This document shows, one piece after another, positions 26,643 through 37,000 of a DNA stretch of 64,000 nucleotides. Position numbers and translations under genes: made by a program. Under the pieces are notes generated by a model, which was given only the letters and a program-made list of their open reading frames with translations, had not been told where the DNA came from and ran no database searches. Every line of letters starts with the position of its first letter. The stretch's first letter is position 1. Source of the DNA: Aestuariirhabdus litorea (lineage in GTDB: Bacteria; Pseudomonadota; Gammaproteobacteria; Pseudomonadales; Aestuariirhabdaceae). The stretch covers positions 62,001-126,000 of the forward strand of contig NZ_QWEZ01000001.1 in NCBI RefSeq assembly GCF_003864255.1, given 5' to 3'.

Positions 26643-28180
26643 TGAGCAATACACTGCTACTGAACCCCGGCTTCCTGACCCTGGCGCAGCTGCGCGCGGT
26701 CTACCACGAGGGGGTTGAAGTGACCCTGGATCCCGCCTGCGAGGCACAGATCCATCGCTCCCAGGCGGTGATCCAGCAGGTGCTGGACCGCAACGAGGTG
26801 GTGTACGGCATCAACACCGGCTTTGGCCTGTTGGCCAACACCCGTATCGAGAAGGATCAGCTGGAGACCCTGCAGCGTAGCATCGTCCTGTCTCACTCCG
26901 CCGGCATCGGCGAGCCGATGAGCGAGGCGGTGGTGCGCCTGATGATGATACTCAAGATCAACTCCCTGGCGCGGGGCTTCTCCGGCATCCGCCTGTCGGT
27001 GATCGAGGCGCTGTTGGCACTCTACAACAAAGGCTTCTACCCGGTGGTTCCCAGCAAGGGATCGGTGGGGGCCAGTGGCGACCTGGCGCCCCTGGCGCAT
27101 ATGAGTGCCATTCTGCTGGGCGAGGGTGAGCTGTTCTTTGAGGGTAAGCGAATGCCCGCCCGCGAGGGGCTAGCCCTGGCCGGTATGGAGCCCCTGACCC
27201 TGGCCCCCAAGGAGGGGCTGGCTCTGCTCAACGGCACCCAGGCCTCGACCGCCTTCGCCCTGCGCGGGCTGTTTGCCGCCGAAAACCTGTTTGCAGCCGG
27301 GATGGTGACCGGCGCGCTATCGGTCGAGGCTGCCCTCGGTAGCCGCAAGCCGTTTGATGACCGCATCCACGCGGTGCGCGGCCACAGGGCACAACGCGCG
27401 GTCGCTGCCTGCTACCGTGAGCTGCTCAGCCACAGCGAGATCGAAGCTTCTCACGCCTGCTGCGACCGGGTACAGGATCCCTACTCCCTGCGCTGTCAGC
27501 CCCAGGTGATGGGCGCCTGCCTGCAGCAGATCGAACACGCCGCCTCCATCCTCGAGGTGGAAGCCAACGGCGTCTCCGACAACCCACTGATCTTTGCCGA
27601 GGAGGGAGAGATCCTCTCCGGCGGTAACTTCCACGCCGAGCCGGTGGCGATGGCGGCAGATAACCTGGCGCTGGCGATCGCCGAGATCGGCTCCCTTTCC
27701 GAGCGCCGCATGGCGCTGCTGATCGACAGCCACCTGAGCCAGTTGCCCCCTTTCCTGGTGGACAATGGCGGCGTCAACTCCGGCTTTATGATCGCCCAGG
27801 TGACCGCCGCAGCCCTGGCCAGCGAGAACAAGAGCCTGGCCCATCCGGCCTCGGTGGACAGCCTGCCCACCTCCGCCAACCAGGAGGATCATGTCTCCAT
27901 GGCCACCTTCGCCGCCCGCCGCCTGGCGGACATGGCGGAAAACACCGAAGGAGTGCTGGCGGTGGAGCTGCTGGCCGCCTGTCAGGGGCTGGATTTCCGC
28001 ACGCCACTGAAGAGTTCCGAGCCGCTGGAGCTGGCGCGCAGCCGGGTGCGCGCACGGGTGCCCTTCTATGACAAGGACCGCTACTTCGCCGACGACATCG
28101 CGGCGGTGGTGCCCCTGATCCAGGAGGGGGTGTTCAACACCATGATGAGTGCTGAGTTGCTGCCCTCGCTGGACAACTGA
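26642..28180 (+). CDS. hutH: histidine ammonia-lyase
   Basis: A 512-residue enzyme that deaminates histidine to urocanate, the first hut step. The Ala-Ser-Gly triplet that cyclises to the MIO cofactor is in [14 protein letters not shown] (about residues 144-146). YGINTGFG near the N-terminus and the C-terminal [14 protein letters not shown] are family signatures. The ATG overlaps the hutU stop by one base. A strong terminator follows 15 bp after the stop. No histidine permease or hutD is in the window. Confidence 0.98.
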   Translation: MSNTLLLNPGFLTLAQLRAVYHEGVEVTLDPACEAQIHRSQAVIQQVLDRNEVVYGINTGFGLLANTRIEKDQLETLQRSIVLSHSAGIGEPMSEAVVRLMMILKINSLARGFSGIRLSVIEALLALYNKGFYPVVPSKGSVGASGDLAPLAHMSAILLGEGELFFEGKRMPAREGLALAGMEPLTLAPKEGLALLNGTQASTAFALRGLFAAENLFAAGMVTGALSVEAALGSRKPFDDRIHAVRGHRAQRAVAACYRELLSHSEIEASHACCDRVQDPYSLRCQPQVMGACLQQIEHAASILEVEANGVSDNPLIFAEEGEILSGGNFHAEPVAMAADNLALAIAEIGSLSERRMALLIDSHLSQLPPFLVDNGGVNSGFMIAQVTAAALASENKSLAHPASVDSLPTSANQEDHVSMATFAARRLADMAENTEGVLAVELLAACQGLDFRTPLKSSEPLELARSRVRARVPFYDKDRYFADDIAAVVPLIQEGVFNTMMSAELLPSLDN

Positions 28181-28194
28181 GGATCCCTCCGTTG

Positions 28195-28225
28195 AAAAAA
28201 AGGGCCCACCATGTGGGCCCTTTTT
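28195..28225. terminator. bidirectional rho-independent terminator
   Basis: AGGGCCCAC / GTGGGCCCT stem with a CAT loop, flanked by A(7) and T(5). It lies between hutH and the convergent REC-PAS kinase gene and should end both transcripts. Confidence 0.93.
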
Positions 28226-28243
28226 CGTTGCCGTCTGTTTTCG

Positions 28244-29794
28244 TTAAACCGTGGGCAGGGTGAAGCGGAAGATGGTGCCCCCCTCGGGGTGGCGCTCGAA
28301 ATAGAGCCGCCCTTCGTGGGAGTTGATGATGGTCTCGCAGATCGAGAGGCCGATCCCCATACCGCTCTCCTTGGTGGTGTAGAAGGGGGTGAAGAGTTTC
28401 TCCTCGGCGTCGGCCGGCAGGCCGGTGCCGCGGTCGATCACCGACACCTGCACCTGGTGGGTGTCGGGCAGGAACTCGGTCTCCACCAGGATACCCAGGT
28501 CGCGCCGTTCGCAATCGCGCATCGCCTCCATGCCGTTACGGATCAGGTTGAGGGCGACCTGCTGGATCTGTACCGGATCGACCCGCAGCAGGGGCAGGTT
28601 GTCGGCCAGGCGGGTATGGATCTCCATGCAGTTGTTGCGGGCGTCGACCTCGGCCAGCCGCACCACGTCCTGGATCAGCTTGTTGCAGCTGACCTCCTCC
28701 AGCACGTGACGGGGCTTTTTCACAAAACTGCGGATGCGGGCAATGATCTCCCCGGCCCGCCGCGCCTGGGTGCCGATCTTCTCCAGCGCCTCGGTGAGGC
28801 TTTCGCGGTCGAGGGGGTCACGCTGCAGGAAGCGGGTGCAGACCTGCGAGTAGTTGGAGATCGCGGTCAGCGGCTGGTTGACCTCGTGGGCAAAGCCCGC
28901 CGCCATCTCGCCCATGGTGCTGAGCCGGGAAACATGGGTGAGGTTCTCCTTCTGGCTCTGGATCTCATCCAGCGCCTGCTGCAGCGCCTGCTGCTGCTGT
29001 TTCTGTTCCGTGATGTCCCGAAACAGTACCACGGCACCGCGGCACTGGCCGGACTCCATGATCGGGTTGCAAGAGAGGTTGGCGGCGAAGGGGGTGCCGT
29101 CTTGATGCAGGCAGGTGACATCCTCCAGCCGCTGGCTGCTCCCTTCACGCAGGGTGATCTGCAGGGGAGAGGGACTGGCCAACGCCTCGGCCGGCTGACC
29201 CAGCAGGCGGCGGTGGAACTCGCTGCCGATCAATTGTGACTCGCTCCAGCCGCTGATGTCGCAGGCGGCGCGGTTGGCAAAGGTGATCTTGCCCTCAATG
29301 TCTATACCCAGGATGCCCTCGCTCATCGCCTCAAGGATGCGCTCGTTTTCCGCCTCCAGCTGCCGGTTGCGGGCCGACAAGGCCGCTTCAAGCTGGTGGA
29401 TCTTGAGCTGGGTCTCGACCCGTGCGATCACCTCGTCGGACTGGAAGGGTTTGGTGATAAAGTCCACCGCCCCCAGCTCCAGACCCTTCACCTTGTCCTT
29501 GGTGTCGTCGAGGGCGGAGAGAAAGATGATGGTGATCCGTTCGGTAAGGGGATCGGCTTTGAGCTGGCGACACACCTCGTAGCCATCGATACCCGGCATC
29601 ATGATATCCAGCAGGACCACCGCCGGCATCGCCTTGCGCGCAATACGCAGGGCGCTTTCCCCGGTTTTGGCCACTAGCAGGCGGTAACCGCGGCCGTTGA
29701 GGGTTTGCAGCAGTACCTGCAGGTTGGTCGGGTTATCGTCGACCAGCAGGATGCAACTATCGGCAACGTCGCCGACAGGGGTCTCCGAATCCAT
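28244..29794 (-). CDS. soluble histidine kinase with N-terminal receiver and PAS domains
   Basis: A 516-residue cytoplasmic protein. It has a receiver domain (about 14-130) with phospho-acceptor Asp61 in VVLLDIMMPG and Lys in ITKPF. A coiled linker and a PAS domain (about 150-265) follow. The HisKA has the acceptor His near residue 300 in AGFAHEVNQPLTA, and the ATPase has NLIRNGMEA, DRGTGLP and GMGIGLSI. There are no membrane segments, so its input is probably the receiver domain phosphorylated by another kinase, most simply the hybrid kinase encoded 71 bp upstream on the same strand. An output regulator is not adjacent. Confidence 0.9.
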   Translation of the reverse strand: MDSETPVGDVADSCILLVDDNPTNLQVLLQTLNGRGYRLLVAKTGESALRIARKAMPAVVLLDIMMPGIDGYEVCRQLKADPLTERITIIFLSALDDTKDKVKGLELGAVDFITKPFQSDEVIARVETQLKIHQLEAALSARNRQLEAENERILEAMSEGILGIDIEGKITFANRAACDISGWSESQLIGSEFHRRLLGQPAEALASPSPLQITLREGSSQRLEDVTCLHQDGTPFAANLSCNPIMESGQCRGAVVLFRDITEQKQQQQALQQALDEIQSQKENLTHVSRLSTMGEMAAGFAHEVNQPLTAISNYSQVCTRFLQRDPLDRESLTEALEKIGTQARRAGEIIARIRSFVKKPRHVLEEVSCNKLIQDVVRLAEVDARNNCMEIHTRLADNLPLLRVDPVQIQQVALNLIRNGMEAMRDCERRDLGILVETEFLPDTHQVQVSVIDRGTGLPADAEEKLFTPFYTTKESGMGIGLSICETIINSHEGRLYFERHPEGGTIFRFTLPTV

Positions 29795-29865
29795 GGGGAT
29801 TACCTATTGGGCTATGGGGTCAGTCTCCTATTGTGGAGGCTGGGGGAGGGGGTCGCAAGGGGCAA

Positions 29866-32853
29866 TCAGGCGTGACCGGACGCCAGCCGGGCGCAGAGCT
29901 GCTCCAGTTGTTCAAAGTCGACATTGCGGGCCAGCTGGTCGATCAGCCGCGCCAGCTCCTGCGCCTGGGGTTGCTCGTTCCCCAGGGTGCTTGCCAGCCG
30001 CTGCACCGCTTCGATATCCCCCAGCTCGAGGGCCCCCTGCAGCTGGGCGGCGATCTCCAGGCTCAGATCCGGGGAGAGACTGGGAGGGCAACGCTCGCGA
30101 TCGCCGGGCGGATCGTTACGGGCATCCTGCTGGTAATGGATCCCCAGCAGATGGGCGATCTTGGTGAACAGCTCCGCGCTGTTGAACGGCTTGCAGACGA
30201 ACTCGTCGCACTCGTAATCCGCCAGCCGTTGCTGGCTGTCGGTGTAGACGCTGGCGGTAACGGCAATCACCGGCAGGTGGTTGAAGGCGCTGTCCTGGCG
30301 CAGGGTATGGATCGCTTCCAGGCCGCTCATTACCGGCATACGCAGGTCCATCAGCACCAGGTCGGGGGCCTGTTCGCGTATTATCTCCAGCGCCTGCTGC
30401 CCGTTCTTGGCCTCCAGAGTATGGAAACCAGCCCTCTCCAGCAGGCGGGTCAGTACTTCGCGATTGATGCGCTGGTCGTCCGCCACCAGTATCCGATACT
30501 GCTCGCCGGCGGGCAGGCGTGGATCGGTCAGCTCCTGCCAGCGGGGAGAGTGCTCCTCGACGGTATCCTCCTCGCGGGCTTCGATCAGGGGGACGCTGAA
30601 GTAGAACTCGCTGCCCTGGCCGGGGACGCTACGGACCTCCAGCTCGCCCCCCAGCACCTTCACCAGGCGGCGACTGATGGTCAGCCCCAGTCCGGTACCG
30701 CCAATCTCGAGCCCTTCGGCGGTCTGGCCGAAGGGGGCGAAGATCATCCTCTGTTGGTCGGACGCGATGCCGACCCCGGTATCGCGGACGCAGAAGCGAA
30801 TACGCTGGCCGCCGTAGGGTTTGACCTCCACAAAGATTCCCCCCTGGCGGGTGAATTTGACCGCATTGGCCAGCAGGTTGAGCAGTACCTGCTTGAGTTT
30901 GACCCCGTCGGTGTGGATGGCTGAGGGCAGGCGCGGATCGATCTCAAGCTCCAGGCGGAGCCCCTTGGAGTCGGCCCGCTGGCTGACCATCTGGTGCACG
31001 CTGTCGAGTACCCGCCGCAGGTGGATGGCCTCCTGGTTCACCTCCAGGTTGCCGCCCTCGATTTTGGAGAGGTCGAGGATATCGTTGATCAGCGACAACA
31101 GGTGTTGGCCGCACTCCTCGATGGCGCGCAGGCTATCGCCCTGCTCGGGGCTCAGGCCTCGCTCCCGTTGCAGGATCTGGGCGTAGCCGAGCACCCCGTT
31201 GAGGGGGGTGCGCAGCTCGTGGCTCATGTTGGCGAGAAACTGGCTTTTGGCGTGGTTGGCCGCCTCCGCCTCGTCGCGGGCACGGATCACTGCCTGTTCG
31301 GTCTGCTTGGCACGGGTGATATCCCGGGCGATCGCCTCCAGGCCGGTGATCGTCCCGTCGGCATCGGAGACCGCCACGGCGTACACCTCGATAAAGCGGG
31401 GCTGGCCATCGGGATGCTGAACCCGCAGTTCGACCGGGTCCAGGTTCTCGCCCGTCAGCACCTGGTGGGCGTAGCGGCTGGCGTGGGGGTTGTGGAGCGG
31501 ATCATTGAACAGCTGCTGGTGGGTGTCGATAAAGGCCTGTACCTCGATCCCCAGGGTGTCGGTCACTGATGGGGAGACGTAGGTCACCTCGGCGTTGCGG
31601 TTCATGACGAAATAGAAGTAGTTGCCCTGCATCCCCTCCACCAGGCGCCCGAGGTTATTCTCGCGGGCCTGGCGCAGCGCCTCCTCACGGGCCACCAGTT
31701 GGCGGGACATTCGGGTAAAGCTGCTGGCCAGTACGCCGATCTCATCGCGGCTGTTGATCGCCAGCTCGGTATCCAGCTTGCCCTCGGCAACTTTGTGCAC
31801 CGCCCGTTGCAGCTGGATGATCGGCTGCGAAATCAGCCCGGATACCACCCACACCGAGGCGATGATCAGCAGCAGGGAGAGCACCAGCAGAGTCGCCTCG
31901 ATCCCCGCTTCGCGGCGAACCGCAGCCAGTGCGACCGATTCCGGCAGGAAGGCTGCCAGTGCCCAATCGGAGGACTGGATAGGCGCGTAGCTGACCCACA
32001 GCTGCTCATCGCCGAGGCGGATGCGCCGGGTCTGGGTGGTGCCGGTTTCGCCGGAGAGAATATTGCCGGCCAGGGCCAGCAGCTCGCGGTTGTGGCCTTC
32101 GGCGGCGATGCGGATCAGGTTGTCACCGACTACCGCCGAACGGGCACTGTAGACCAGGTCTCCGGTGCGGTTGATGATAACAAAGCGCAATCCCGGCTCG
32201 GTGTCCTGGGGCAGGATGGAGGCGATAGTCTCCAGTTTGAGGTCGATGCTGGTGACCCCGCGGAAGCGACCATTGCGGTAGAAGGGGGTGGCGAAGGTGG
32301 TAACCTCGGGCTCGGCCGGGGTGGCGTCGCGGTAGGGGGCGGTCCAGGTCCCCTGCCAACTGCGTTGGGGGGTCTCCCACCACTCCCAGTCGCCCTGGGT
32401 GTAGTCGTAGCCGATGGCGGCCAGGTCCAGCGCCTCGACCCGGTTGTCGTCGCGGTAGGCGTAGGGGGCAAACAACGGCTTATCATCATAGCCTCCGGGG
32501 ACGAAGGCCACTGCGGCGCCGTAGACGGTCGAGCTCTGGCGCACGTTGGTGCGCAACAGTTCGTAAAGCTGTTGCGCTGACTGGTCGGGGTTACTCTCCA
32601 GGAAAATGGCGGTACTGCGGGCGATCTGCGCCAGCTCGCGCATATGGCCATCCACTTTGCTGGCGTAGTGCCAGGCCATCTGGGTGAGACGCTTCTCGGT
32701 CTCCGCTGTGGCCCGCTGCTGCCCCTGGATCAGGCCGGTGCCAAAAATCACCACGTAGATCAACGTGATCGGGACCACGGTAAAAAGAATAATCTTCTGG
32801 CGAATGGATGCGTGCACGCTGTACCTGTCCCGGGTTTTGGCCCGACAACCCAT
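29866..32853 (-). CDS. transmembrane hybrid histidine kinase
   Basis: A 995-residue hybrid kinase: TM1 at about 20-42, a large periplasmic double-Cache sensor (about 45-315; contains [15 protein letters not shown] and [10 protein letters not shown]), TM2 at about 318-342 and HAMP at about 342-395. A PAS domain (about 405-530), HisKA with His near 543 ([14 protein letters not shown]), ATPase (about 650-770) and a receiver with Asp near 836 ([13 protein letters not shown]) follow. The ~95-residue C-terminal helical tail looks like the HPt-like extension of this class but I see no phospho-acceptor His. Its Cache domain predicts sensing of a small periplasmic ligand. It is probably cotranscribed with the downstream receiver-PAS kinase. 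Confidence 0.92.
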   Translation of the reverse strand: MGCRAKTRDRYSVHASIRQKIILFTVVPITLIYVVIFGTGLIQGQQRATAETEKRLTQMAWHYASKVDGHMRELAQIARSTAIFLESNPDQSAQQLYELLRTNVRQSSTVYGAAVAFVPGGYDDKPLFAPYAYRDDNRVEALDLAAIGYDYTQGDWEWWETPQRSWQGTWTAPYRDATPAEPEVTTFATPFYRNGRFRGVTSIDLKLETIASILPQDTEPGLRFVIINRTGDLVYSARSAVVGDNLIRIAAEGHNRELLALAGNILSGETGTTQTRRIRLGDEQLWVSYAPIQSSDWALAAFLPESVALAAVRREAGIEATLLVLSLLLIIASVWVVSGLISQPIIQLQRAVHKVAEGKLDTELAINSRDEIGVLASSFTRMSRQLVAREEALRQARENNLGRLVEGMQGNYFYFVMNRNAEVTYVSPSVTDTLGIEVQAFIDTHQQLFNDPLHNPHASRYAHQVLTGENLDPVELRVQHPDGQPRFIEVYAVAVSDADGTITGLEAIARDITRAKQTEQAVIRARDEAEAANHAKSQFLANMSHELRTPLNGVLGYAQILQRERGLSPEQGDSLRAIEECGQHLLSLINDILDLSKIEGGNLEVNQEAIHLRRVLDSVHQMVSQRADSKGLRLELEIDPRLPSAIHTDGVKLKQVLLNLLANAVKFTRQGGIFVEVKPYGGQRIRFCVRDTGVGIASDQQRMIFAPFGQTAEGLEIGGTGLGLTISRRLVKVLGGELEVRSVPGQGSEFYFSVPLIEAREEDTVEEHSPRWQELTDPRLPAGEQYRILVADDQRINREVLTRLLERAGFHTLEAKNGQQALEIIREQAPDLVLMDLRMPVMSGLEAIHTLRQDSAFNHLPVIAVTASVYTDSQQRLADYECDEFVCKPFNSAELFTKIAHLLGIHYQQDARNDPPGDRERCPPSLSPDLSLEIAAQLQGALELGDIEAVQRLASTLGNEQPQAQELARLIDQLARNVDFEQLEQLCARLASGHA

Positions 32854-33065
32854 CCTCTACGGGGTAATCGGGCGGATCAACAATTATCCGGCGACCTGCG
32901 GGGCGAACCAATAGGTAATTGTGCCTACGAAGGGCTGCATAACCTGGTTGTCGGTGGTTCTGCGCAGCGCAACACTGGGGTACTATGGCAGGTACTCACC
33001 CCCCTGTGATCGGGGCGGGAACGGGGGTAACCCGTCAATCCGGGAAGGACAGACAGCAACAGCCG

Positions 33066-33941
33066 ATGAAAATTCTGATTATTGGTGGTAGCGGACAAAC
33101 CGGCAGCCGACTGCAACAGCGACTCGATGACAGCTCGTTGGAGTATTTCGCTCCCTCACGGGAGTTGCTCGACCTGACCGACAGTCGCCAGCTGCAGGAG
33201 GTGTTTGACAGCTATCGGCCGGATATTCTGGTCAATGCCGCCGGTTACCGGAATGCCGACCAGGCCGAAACCGAGCCTTCGCGCTGCTTCGCCCTCAATC
33301 GGGACGCGGTGGCAGAGCTGGCCACGCTTTGTAGCCAGTATGGATCCATCCTTTTCCAGATCTCCTCCTACATGGTGTTCGATGGCAAGAAGAACGACGC
33401 CTACACCGAAAAGGATGCGGTCAACCCGTTGGGGGTGTTGGGGGGGAGCTATTGGCAGGGAGAGCAGCAGATACGCGAACGTTGCCCGCGGCACATTATC
33501 CTGCGGGTGGGTTGGATGATCAGCGAGCGCAAGTTTGAGTTGCTGCGTAATATTATCGACCAGCTCAAGAATCCCAGCCCCTTCAACGTGCTGGGAAATC
33601 GTTATGGTAATCCGACCCCGGCTGATGATGCCGCACGGGTGATCACGGCGGTCATTCAGCAGCTTGACTGTGGTGCCGAACCCTGGGGTACCTACCACTA
33701 CGGCGGGGTGAATGCCGTCAGCGAAAGCGAACTGGCGCGCACCATTTTGCGCGAGGTGGCCGAGTACGATGAGGTGGCCACCGACCAGTTGAACGTACTG
33801 ACGGCCGCGGTCGATGATGAGTCCCGCAAATTCCCCCTCAACAGTCGCCTCGACAGTACCCGCCTGCTCCATACGTTCGGGATTCATGCCAACGACTGGA
33901 CCGTTGGCCTCTCGCGCCTGATCAAAAGTTTTTACGTCTAG
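33066..33941 (+). CDS. RmlD-like NAD(P)-dependent sugar-nucleotide reductase homologue
   Basis: A 291-residue extended-SDR protein: nucleotide motif ILIIGGSGQTGSRL, DILVNAAGY, the RmlD-like QISSYMVFDGKK and NPLGVLGGSYWQGE, and the C-terminal NPTPADDAARVI. RmlD reduces dTDP-4-keto-rhamnose. Here the usual YxxxK reads YWQGE, so the catalytic Lys is not in its normal place and the true reaction is doubtful. The ATG at 33066 starts at the Rossmann motif; the ribosome-binding site is weak. No other nucleotide-sugar gene is nearby. It is an orphan copy between two signalling proteins. Confidence 0.8.
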   Translation: MKILIIGGSGQTGSRLQQRLDDSSLEYFAPSRELLDLTDSRQLQEVFDSYRPDILVNAAGYRNADQAETEPSRCFALNRDAVAELATLCSQYGSILFQISSYMVFDGKKNDAYTEKDAVNPLGVLGGSYWQGEQQIRERCPRHIILRVGWMISERKFELLRNIIDQLKNPSPFNVLGNRYGNPTPADDAARVITAVIQQLDCGAEPWGTYHYGGVNAVSESELARTILREVAEYDEVATDQLNVLTAAVDDESRKFPLNSRLDSTRLLHTFGIHANDWTVGLSRLIKSFYV

Positions 33942-34063
33942 TGGCTGGGGTCAGCAATAGACGGTTGCCGGGAGCCCGGGAGCAAGCAGTATTGATGCGA
34001 CTATAATGACTCGGACTGCAGTGTTAGGGTGTAATAACTTCCTCAAAAGGCTGGATTAAACGC

Positions 34064-37000
34064 ATGAGTGACACGAGGGTGTACTCTGGCCGCCCTGCCG
34101 CGGTCGACCTTCAGGCAAAGATGGTGCTTGAGCACCTCCCCGTATTGGTATGGGTAGTCGATGCCGAGGGTTGCCTGTTGCATGTCGAAGGCAAGGCGTT
34201 AGCTCTCTTTGGTGGCAGCGAGGCTACCTGGGTAGGGCAGTCAGCCGCTTCACTGTTCAGTGGGGATGAGGCCAAACAGCAGGGAATCAACCGGGCGCTT
34301 GAGGGAGTATCGGGCAGCGAGATCAGTCAAATACAGGGGCGCTGGATTGAGACTCACTACAGCCCGCTGTATGACGCCAACGGGGATATTGAGGGAGTCA
34401 GCGGACTTACCATTGATGTGAGCGATCGGCATGATTTTGCTCGCCAGTTGGAAAACGTTGCTAAAGGGGTGTCGGCCCAGACTGGGGACTCCTTCTTCAG
34501 GTCCCTGACCTTTCATCTTGCCCAGGCGTTGGATGTCGACATCGCTTTTGTCGGACGCCTGTCGGAAGACGGGACTCGGGTGACTACCTGTGCGGTCTGC
34601 TCCCAGGGCGAACTGGCAGATAACTTTACCTACGAACTGGCCAATACCCCTTGTGAAAATCTTCTCGATCAAGGGGTGTGCAGCTACGCGGATGACGTTC
34701 ACCTGCAGTTCTCCAGGGACCGGGAACTGGCTGAGCAGGGAATCCGGGGTTACGTTGGGGCCCCTCTGCTGGATGCTTCGGGTAAGGTGCTCGGTATTCT
34801 TGTGGTGCTCTCTCGACAGCCGTTGACCGATGTCGCTCGGGTTGAAAACCTGCTCACCATATTCTCCTCGCGAGCCGCCGCCGAGCTACAGCGCGAGCGG
34901 GATGATAGCCAACTGATGGTGCTGTCGCAGGTGGTTGAGCAGGGACCGATGAGCATTGTTATTACCAATGCCGAAGGGTGTATTGAATACGTTAACCCTG
35001 AGTTCTGCAGACGGATGGGATACTCGCTGACAGAGGTCCTCGGTTTGACCCCCAGGGTGATAAAAAGTGAGCATACGCCCGCTGAACACTTCAGGCAGCT
35101 TTGGAGTACCATCAAGTCCGGTCGGGTCTGGCGAGGGTTAATGATTAACCGCGCCCGCGATGGGCGGGAGGTGGTTGAAAACCAGGTCATTGCCCCGATT
35201 AGGGGGGAAGACGGTGAAATATCCCATTTTGTGGCGATCAAGGAGGACCTGTCACAGCTGCACCACTCCGAAGCCAACCTGCGCCGCATCAACGGTATGA
35301 TGGCGCTCCTTTCCTCCTGCAACAAGGCGCTGGTGCGGTCGCAGTCCGAGGGGGAGCTGCTGGAGCGGGTGATGGGGTTGATCGCCCGTCAAGGGGAGTA
35401 CGAGATGGTCTGGCTGGGCCGACTGGAACCTGCTGCGCTCAAGCCGATGGCGCTGGCGGGTGATGCCGGCCAGCGGCTGGCGCCAGTATTCCTCCAGCCT
35501 GAAATCTTTGACCTTTCCTGCCGGGCTCGTGACGCCTCCTCGACACTGGTGTTACAGGCGGATGAGTCATTGGACGTCCCCTTGGCTCTCAGCCAGCAGC
35601 AGATTCTGAGTGCTATTGTGCTTCCGGTATCAGGCTCGTCGCTTCAGGTTGATGCCTGCCTGTGGATCTGCAGCCGCAATGAAAATGCCTTTGATCCGCA
35701 GCTGCGTACCCTCATGGAGGAGCTGGCCGAAGATCTCGCCTTCGGGATGGTCATGCAGCGTACACGACTAGCGCTAAAGGAGAGTGAAGCCCAGTTTCGC
35801 TCCCTGGCTGAGGACTCTATGGTTGGCATCTATATGATTCAGGATGGCCAGTTTGTGTATGCCAACCCTGAGATGCATCGGGTGTTCGGCTACCAGCCAG
35901 GGGAGATCGTGGGTCAGCGCTCGGTACGTGATTTAGTCTCACCAGAAGACCGTGAGCGAGTTGAGTTCAATTTATCTCAGCGCGTCAAGGGTGAGGTGCA
36001 CAGCATCCATTATGACTTTATTGGTGAGCGCAAGGATGGGGCCCGGGTCTGGGTCGATGTCTATGGCGCACGCACTGAGCATGAGGGGAAGGCTTCAGTG
36101 GTCGGTACCTTGCTGGACGTCACCGAGCGACGAAGCACCGAAGACCGGTTGCAGCTGATGGATCGGGCCATTTCCGCAGCCGGCGATGGTATAGCCATAA
36201 TGGACGTGACCGACCCCGGTTTCCCCCTGGTCTATGCCAACCCCGCTTTTGAGACCATCACGGGATACAGCTTTGCTGAACTACAAGGGAAAAACGCCTT
36301 CCGCCTGCTATTTAACGATGCCAATAGTACCAGCCTCGATAGAATCCAGGCGGCGGTAGCGGAAGGGGAGGGCACCACCCTTGAAGTGGGGGGCTACCAC
36401 CAAAACGGAAGCCTGTTCTGGGCCGAGCTGTCGGTGGCCCCCGTCACCAACTCTGCAGGGATCATCAACCATTATATTGCCGTGGTGAGTGATATCTCGG
36501 AGCGGAAAAGCTATGAACAGCAACTGGAAAACCTGAGTAATTATGACCAGTTAACCGGTCTGGCGAACAAGGCACTGATGCGCGATCGCCTGAGCCAGGC
36601 GTTGATTCAGGCGCAGCGTCGTGGCCAGGTGGTTGCGCTGATGATGGTGGATCTGGATCGCTTCCGGCTATTGACCCAAAGTGTGGGGATGGTGGTGTCC
36701 GATCAGGTGCTTAAACGGATCGGTCAGCGACTGGAGGGGGTTACCCGTAAGGGGGATACCGTTGCCCGCCTGGAGTCGGATAACTATGCGGTTGTGTTAA
36801 GCGACCTGACCAGTCTTGATGATGTTGCTCCCAAGGCGTACGAACTGATGGAGGCGGTCTCCCGGATCATGGATCTGGACACCCTGAGTGTCAACCTTAC
36901 CTGCAGTATCGGTATTGCCGTCTACCCGCAGGATGGTCAGGATGCCCAGTCGTTGTTGCGCAATGCCGAGGCGGCCCTGTTCAAGGCGATGGAGGAGAAA

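Noticed and set aside
24114-26747. An 877-codon open frame antisense to hutC and hutU
   Set aside because: It is an antisense shadow created by GC-rich codon bias of hutC and hutU. Its product is low in hydrophobic order, rich in His/Gly/Gln, and crosses the hut operator.
29799-32919. A 12-bp sequence ATTACCTATTGG at 29799-29810 repeated in inverted orientation at 32908-32919, upstream of both linked kinase genes
   Set aside because: By rough count, many 12-mer matches are expected by chance in 64 kb on two strands, and the two copies have opposite orientation and different distances to the starts. Conservation in relatives would be needed to revive it.
32940-33066. Resemblance of GTAACCCGTCAATCCGGGAAGG to the core of bacterial SRP (4.5S) RNA
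   Set aside because: The conserved core GTCAGGTCCGGAAGGAAGCAG is not matched exactly, and the 3' pairing arm is missing because the RmlD-like gene starts at once. I treat it as chance similarity; a covariance-model search would settle it.
34002-34007. TATAAT upstream of the PAS/GAF/EAL gene as a full sigma-70 promoter
   Set aside because: No acceptable -35 element lies 16-18 bp upstream and there is no extended -10 TG. It is mentioned only as a possible -10 element.
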